From positions 1,855,001 through 1,919,000 of the forward strand of contig NW_025062476.1 of NCBI RefSeq assembly GCF_000002995.4: 64,000 nt of DNA, read 5' to 3'. The notes under the pieces were generated by a model that did not search any database, had not been told where the DNA came from, and worked only from the letters and a program-made list of their open reading frames with translations. The position numbers were made by a program, and so were the translations under genes. The stretch's first letter is position 1; the number at the start of each line of letters is the position of its first letter. This DNA comes from Brugia malayi (taxonomy: Eukaryota > Nematoda > Chromadorea > Rhabditida > Onchocercidae). Of the stretch, positions 58,846-64,000 are shown in pieces.

Positions 58846-60288
58846 TTATTGTGCACCTGAAAAAAGATAAAGGTTGAATGAATCTCCCATTTTTTAAATA
58901 ATTTTTTCAATAATTTCTTATATTTGAATCATTTAGACAGGAACATTTTACTTACTAGGAATATAGTAGTGCTCGGCCTCTTCGTTTCTACCCACCAACT
59001 CAAGTCTTCGTCGTTTAATAGCTCTGTCATTCATAACAGCCTTCGTGGCCCTAGGGCACCATTCCAAAGCATGTAGCTCCATCATGGCTGTAATTTCGTC
59101 ATCAGAGCGAACATGCGGCATATCGACGAAATGGCCGCATTTTTGACAGAAGCCTGAAATAGATATATTACATTAATAGGTAAATCTTTCAAAAATTACT
59201 CATACTCAAGCAGGTAGCACTAAAGATTGAAGATAAACTTACCATTTTTTTTGTGCACCTTGCTGGCGTGAATTCGCCATCCCTTCAAAGTTCCGAATTC
59301 CTTCGGACAAATTCCACACTCTGAAAATAAATTCGTACTAGACTCGTTCAAATCATTCACATAAAGCTTTTCAATGCACTAATAAAATAAATTTAAATTT
59401 ACAAATTGTGGTTGACCCATCAGCATTTCGAATAACTACGTATGGGTCAATCGGTGGCCTCACCAGCAGTTGTTGGTACCGCGCCGGTAAACCTTGCACT
59501 GCCGGCGCATGAAAGGCTTCCGGCACTACTGGCTTTGCCTCACGTTGTGGAATCCGTATCGTCCGTGAACGCCTGAAATACATTTATTATAAGATATCAA
59601 AATTTCAGTGTTTTTTTAACTACTTCTTGTAAGCTTAACTGCTCATTAAACACAAACATTTGCTAAACTCATTGCTTTGATTCAAAAACTCAGGCAAACT
59701 TACAGTGCTATTTCGCAAATGCCTTCCGCTTCACTGCGTTCTGGAATTTCCGCAGACGTTCTTGGTACCGCATCGTAACCTTCCTCATCGTGCGATACTT
59801 GCCTCTCCTCCGCCATCTCCTCCACCTCCTCACAGCTCTCATGAGCGTCTACCAGTGCCAGCACTGGTTCTTCCTCTTGCTCTAAAGCTTGTTGTTGTTG
59901 TTCGAGAAGGTGGAGGGCGATCTGGTCCTCATTTTCCGCTTCCCGCTCCAGATCGCACTGGATTTCCACAGATTGATGGAACGTTTCTATCTGTTCCCGA
60001 GATGGCGGAGTACTTGGGCGGATTCTCAAGTCTGCCGTTGGAACTTCATTCGTTTCATTGTCCAACTTCGCCCTCAAATCCTCAATCTGAAAAATCATAC
60101 CAATTATTAATAGAGAGTTCAATGAATAATACCATAAATAAATCCAAGACCAAAATTAAACATACCAGTTTGGCCGTATTTCGCAGATATCCTTCCAATA
60201 CCTGGAAGTAAAGCGGCTCCTTGCGCAGATGGTTCTTCAAATCTGCAAATGTTGGCAGATTTGGACCGTACGCTTCAGCATGCGCCAT
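58846..60288 (-). CDS. C2H2 zinc-finger protein with acidic/Gln-rich region (model uncertain)
   Basis: Exons in order: 60288-60166, 60086-59704, 59572-about 59403, 59320-59243, 59153-58956 and 58856-58846. The start [17 protein letters not shown] directly follows a trans-splice-like acceptor. Exon 2 is acidic with Gln/Glu runs ([15 protein letters not shown]) and continues the amphipathic [16 protein letters not shown]. Exon 4 encodes a C2H2 finger, C-x2-C-x12-H-x4-H (CGICPKEF, then WRIHASKVH). It runs directly into a second Cys/His cluster in exon 5 ([22 protein letters not shown]) and a basic stretch (AIKRRRLE); the protein ends EHYYIPSAQ. Odd point: the best exon 3 donor (T|GTAAAT) joined to the best exon 4 acceptor gives an in-frame TAG. 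A donor at 59436 with an acceptor 2 bases downstream restores the frame (308 aa). Codons are GC-richer than the neighbours. Nucleic-acid binding is likely; the family is not recognised. Confidence 0.68.
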
Positions 60289-60292
60289 ATTT

Positions 60293-60296
60293 GCTG
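60293..60296 (-). promoter_or_regulatory. Probable trans-splice acceptor of the zinc-finger gene
   Basis: On the minus strand, GGTTTTTCAG is followed by CAAAT and then the ATG at 60288, a five-base leader as is usual for spliced-leader addition in nematodes. Use of a spliced leader is inference. Confidence 0.55.
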
Positions 60297-60339
60297 AAAA
60301 ACCATAGATATAGGCGGCAAATACAAGAGTACAGTTAAA

Positions 60340-61465
60340 ACGTAACTTTGACAATACAACAATTTGCCCATTAATAAAGGTAAAAAACAAAAGTAAAAAG
60401 TTAAATGATAAGAAAAGGAATAAGTCAAATAAAGTCAGTCAATGAAGTTATCTTCCATTTTGCGCATAAAGTTGCTTCGGTGATGAGATCACATGCAGGT
60501 AATAATGGAGGCGGAATTGTCTTACTTAGTGCACACTCTCACAGACACTCTGATTTGTGCATGTATGTGATTATTAAGAAAAGAAAAAAAGTATGCGATG
60601 AATGCATTTTTGCAACACTTGGCTGTATCAAATCGAATCTGAGCAGTTTAAAGGATGGTCATATGCTTATCTCATGGTCTAAATAATTAATCAATTAATA
60701 GGTTCACAATTACAATATTATTTTTCGAAGAAAAAATTGCTTTGTCCACTTTATCTATATACTGTTGCCTTCTCTGTGTATTGTATGTTTCTTTGTAGTT
60801 ACTAATTTGCACATTCCTTTAGTCTATTATCGTTATAGATATTATGGGTTAATGCTATGGGTATAAAAGGTATAAATGTTTGTAAGTATAAGCATTGCGG
60901 GTATAATTGTTTGTAGGTATAAGCATTGTGGGTATAAATGTTTGTTGGTATAAGCATTGCGGGTATAAATATCATGGGTAAAAACTTATCCGTTAGACTT
61001 CTTCTATCAATTTACAGTCGCAAACTTTCTACAATCGTTGTATTGTATATGCAAGGTTTTTTATTCCTACACTTCCTTTACGGAGCGAAAAGAGTCGATA
61101 ATTACGTGGGTACGTATAAATTCTTGAGCCTACTAGATTTGATCAAAAACTATTGCAGATAAACGTAAATTATTGATGACTTAACTATCACAACAACAAA
61201 TTGAATTGCAATTGAACGCAACTTCCAACAATACAACAATTTGCACATCGATAGTAAAAGTAAAAAGCTAAAAGATTCTAATAAAAAGAATAAGTCAAAT
61301 AAAGCCAACCGATGAAGTTATCTTTCATTTCGCGCATAAAGTTGTTTCGGTGATGAGAAGATCAATGCAGACAATAATGGAGGCGGAATTGTTTTACTTC
61401 GTGCACACTCTCATAGACTCTCTAATCTGCGCATATACGTGATTATTAAGAAAGGAAAAGTATTC
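60340..61465. repeat. Direct repeat of about 260 bases, 870 bases apart
   Basis: Copy one (about 60340-60600) and copy two (about 61209-61465) share long blocks in the same orientation, such as AATACAACAATTTGC, GAATAAGTCAAATAAAG, AATGGAGGCGGAATTGT, GTGCACACTCTCA and TGATTATTAAGAAA. They have small substitutions and indels. The space between includes the 31-base array. Confidence 0.92.
60838..60985. repeat. 31-base tandem repeat
   Basis: About four copies of GGGTATAAATGTTTGTAGGT plus ATAAGCATTGC, the last one truncated. Confidence 0.92.
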
Positions 61466-61734
61466 CGTTTAATTTTAGATGTCACCATATAGTTTTGTAT
61501 TTCGATATAATCTTGTATTCTATTAATCCAAGAAATGAATTCGTAAAGAAAAATTTGATATTACATTGCTTTCTGAAAGCTTCGCAACGTGTAACTATAA
61601 GTTATTGTCGAAAAAGTGTGGGTGTTAATTTCAAATGTTAAAATATCAATAAGATGTTTCCCAAAATTTTTTAACTTTAAGCAAATCGACGAGACGAAAT
61701 TTCGCATATTTAAGTTCTAATGCTTTTGAAATTT

Positions 61735-61862
61735 TCAGTTCGTATCATTTTCAACTAATTTGGACAACGAATTCGATAAAAATATGAATCAAAATTCAGT
61801 TGATATCATTTCCAACTAATTTTCACAACGAATTTGAGAAAAATACGAATTGCAATTGAATT
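61735..61862. repeat. Imperfect tandem pair of about 66 bases
   Basis: Two diverged units share TCATTTTCAACTAATTT or its variant, then ACAACGAATT and AAAAATA-GAAT. No gene overlaps them. Confidence 0.75.
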
Positions 61863-62495
61863 TTCAATAAACCATAATAACATTTTGATGTTTTTCAGCA
61901 TTTTCCATGAGGTAATATTTTCAGTCCATATATTTTCTTCACAATGTTATAAACAACTTGAATTTTTAATTTTAAATGGTAAGAAAATGATGAAGTAAAA
62001 AATTTTTTAATCTTCAGGGGATAAATCGACGAAATCAAACATATTTCTAAAACAAAAATGAATTGGCTTGTTAATTTTAGCTTTTTCCGCTTTAAAATTA
62101 TTGGTTACAATCTTTTTTCAGTCATTTTCGATGGTATATTTGGTAAATTTAAGGCCTTTTAATGATTTTTAATTGAATTAGAAAAGAATTTTGTATTTGG
62201 CATTTTGCATGACAATCGATGTGATTTTCCAATTTCTGTCAAAGATATTTATGCTCTCTACCTGAACTGTATACCTGTTTTGGGAGGATCAAAATTGTAT
62301 CCATATCAGTGAAATCGGGAAGTTCTCTCGAATATAACTACACTTTTTATCTAATCAACATTTTTCAAAAAGGATTATTATTTATACAAATCAGGAAATG
62401 ACTATTAACTTAAATTTACAGTTTACCAATGAAGAAGGTACTCAATGATGTGCTGAGATCCACTTCTAAAAAAAATACATTACAAACATTTCGAC

Positions 62496-62526
62496 TCGAC
62501 GTATTAACATAACGTTTTTACGTCGA
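62496..62526. other. Inverted repeat with 8-base arms
   Basis: TCGACGTA at 62496-62503 and TACGTCGA at 62519-62526 are perfect inverted arms with a 15-base loop. The function is unknown. The run of A and T around it gives no terminator signature. Confidence 0.55.
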
Positions 62527-62929
62527 AAGGCACACCTGTACTGCACAATTGAGTGACTGAGGTTAATACAATCCTATTAATTAATATCAATTAGTGCTAT
62601 TTCACAAAGGTTTAATTTTGGAAAGAAATTATTTTCTAAAAGTGATCTTTTTCCAATCAAAGTTTAAATGTGAAACTTATCAAAATTAAAATTAATTGAA
62701 TAAGAATGTAAAACAACTAACAGATGATCAAATGCATAATTAAAATGAATATTAACCATTGTTACACTGTGAATTTAGGAATAATTAGAGAAGATAATCA
62801 GTATAGGATTCTTTGGTTTTATCTCAATTTAAATTTCTATTTTTAACAAAAGAGATCCAAGAAAAAAATATTGATTTGTTTACACATACGAGAGAATACA
62901 TAAACACTGATTGTCTCTGTATGTATCAC

Positions 62930-63806
62930 TTAATTAATACTTTTCACTTTCATACTCAGATGACTTGGTGTCCTGGCTATATTTGAAAAACTGCGAACTT
63001 TCATAAGCCCTTGGCCAAATAATGTGACTGAGTCGGTGGATTGTGATGGCATTAATCCAACTTTTCCATTTAAAGATGACACCGAACGTGACATCACGGT
63101 AGTTGCTGAGGAGCGACGTGCTGTCAATGATATTAAAACTGAATTATTTTACAAAATCCAAAGCAATTTTGAGATTTTACGCCAAAAAATAAACAAATGA
63201 ACAAACCATTTGTGTTATCAGCACTTAAACCAGTTGGAGGTTTTCCAGCTGAAGTTGTTGAACTTCTGCGACCTGTTGAAAGAGAAGATTTGGTTGTCGT
63301 CTGAGTGCTACCTCTGCGACTTGTTAATGGTAAGGTCCTGCTGACTGAAGATGTCGCTGGTGATGCTGTTGTTGTTGTTTTATGTTTTGTATCTACTGCA
63401 ATTTCAAAGAAAAAAAAATCGATATTTACCTTTAGATAACAAATCAATAGCACAATTGAAGCTGCTGAACTTTGCTTAACCTCTAGAATATATATATATA
63501 TATACTTACTCATAGCTTACTAACCAACTATTTAACTCCGTGGCTTACCAATCAATCGATATTTAATCAATCAGTGGACAATAATAATAATAAAAACAGT
63601 AACACTTACAATATCTGTTGTTTTGTGTGGTAGCTAATGGAAGTCGTGATTTTCGTTCTTCCACAGTAGTTCTAAAGTTACGTGGCATTGGACTTGGACT
63701 ACGCTGTGTGACAACAACTTGCGGTTGTGGTCGTACAATAGCCGTTTTGGAACGTTGTATATGTGTACGCCAAGGACCCTTATCTAAGTGACCATCGTTT
63801 TTGTCA
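62930..63806 (-). CDS. C-terminal part of a Ser/Thr- and Arg-rich protein (5' end outside window)
   Basis: Three phase-matched exons: 63806-63610, 63395-63207 and 63120-62930, giving roughly the last 190 residues. The sequence has low order and is basic, with many Ser, Thr, Arg and Pro: KGPWRTHIQRSKTAIVRP, TQRSPSPMPRNFRTT, then SRRGSTQTTTKSSLS, TGRRSSTTSAGKPP, RRSSATTVMSRSVSS and a hydrophobic-poor tail RTPSHLSMKVKSIN. RRSS, RRGS and SPSP motifs are likely kinase sites. Such tails are common in cytoskeletal and kinase-associated proteins, but no domain identifies this one. The first exon seen begins in phase 2, so at least one more exon lies beyond the window edge; 63807-64000 looks like intron. 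Confidence 0.75.
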
Positions 63807-64000
63807 CTGAAAATGTTAAATTTTTAGCAGTGTACCATCAAATAAAAATAACTAGTATAAACATATAAACAAATCAGTAAATTAAAAAAGAAAGATAAAT
63901 TCACAGAACGAATTTTTTTGTTAAGCGATAAACAATCCTTCAAGTCAATTATTTTTAGGCCAATATTCATGATTGTCTAAGCCAGTATTTATATCTGATT

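Larger units (their letters stand above)
60300..62929. other. Intergenic region with duplicated and tandem segments
   Basis: No supported gene. Contents: a segment of about 260 bases present twice (60340-60600 and 61209-61465), a 31-base tandem repeat at 60838-60985, a tandem pair of about 66 bases at 61735-61862, and a hairpin-forming inverted repeat at 62496-62526. The short plus-strand open frames at 60405-60686 and 60938-61162 overlap these repeats and have no domain. Base composition is slightly less AT-rich than in the middle of the window. Confidence 0.5.

Overview
This window is AT-rich eukaryotic DNA, most likely from a nematode and plausibly a spirurid or filarial one. The evidence is many short GT-AG introns, trans-splice-type acceptors (TTTTCAG) just upstream of start codons, very many A/T homopolymer runs, and a large muscle-type copine gene of the kind known in Caenorhabditis elegans. 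I see no bacterial, viral or organellar gene, no tRNA or rRNA, and no CRISPR array. Species assignment is inference.

Layout. (1) 2626-8724, + strand: an 18-exon gene for splicing factor 3A subunit 1 (SF3A1, PRP21 family), complete at 821 aa, with two SURP modules, a proline-rich linker and a C-terminal ubiquitin-like domain. (2) 30545-10085, - strand: an 18-exon gene, phase-consistent across every junction, giving about 4,743 aa. It ends in a copine (vWA-like) domain with an intact metal-site motif. Most of the protein comes from one 9,499-base exon plus a 1,972-base exon, and these carry a long array of divergent repeats of about 40 aa. In the 3' half of the large exon the repeats fall into a 120-aa higher-order period. 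(3) 30.6-43.8 kb: gene-poor DNA with several minisatellites and a few doubtful exons. (4) About 43.9-50.8 kb, - strand: exons of an unrecognised single-pass membrane protein with long introns. (5) 56927-53301, - strand: an 11-exon serine peptidase of family S28 with signal peptide and Ser/Asp/His triad. (6) 60288-58846, - strand: a short, GC-richer gene with acidic and Gln-rich segments followed by a C2H2 zinc finger. Its middle splice junction does not join cleanly. A segment of about 260 bases upstream of it is present twice, about 870 bases apart. (7) 63806-62930, - strand: the 3' end of a Ser/Thr- and Arg-rich protein that runs off the window.

The genes are independent eukaryotic transcription units in unrelated roles: pre-mRNA splicing, muscle or adhesion scaffold, membrane protein, secreted or lysosomal peptidase, nucleic-acid binding. 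Nothing suggests that they form one pathway. The most unusual element is the giant repeat-copine gene, with its repeat architecture and with a 95-base tandem duplication that has copied the 3' end of one copine-domain exon together with its splice donor.
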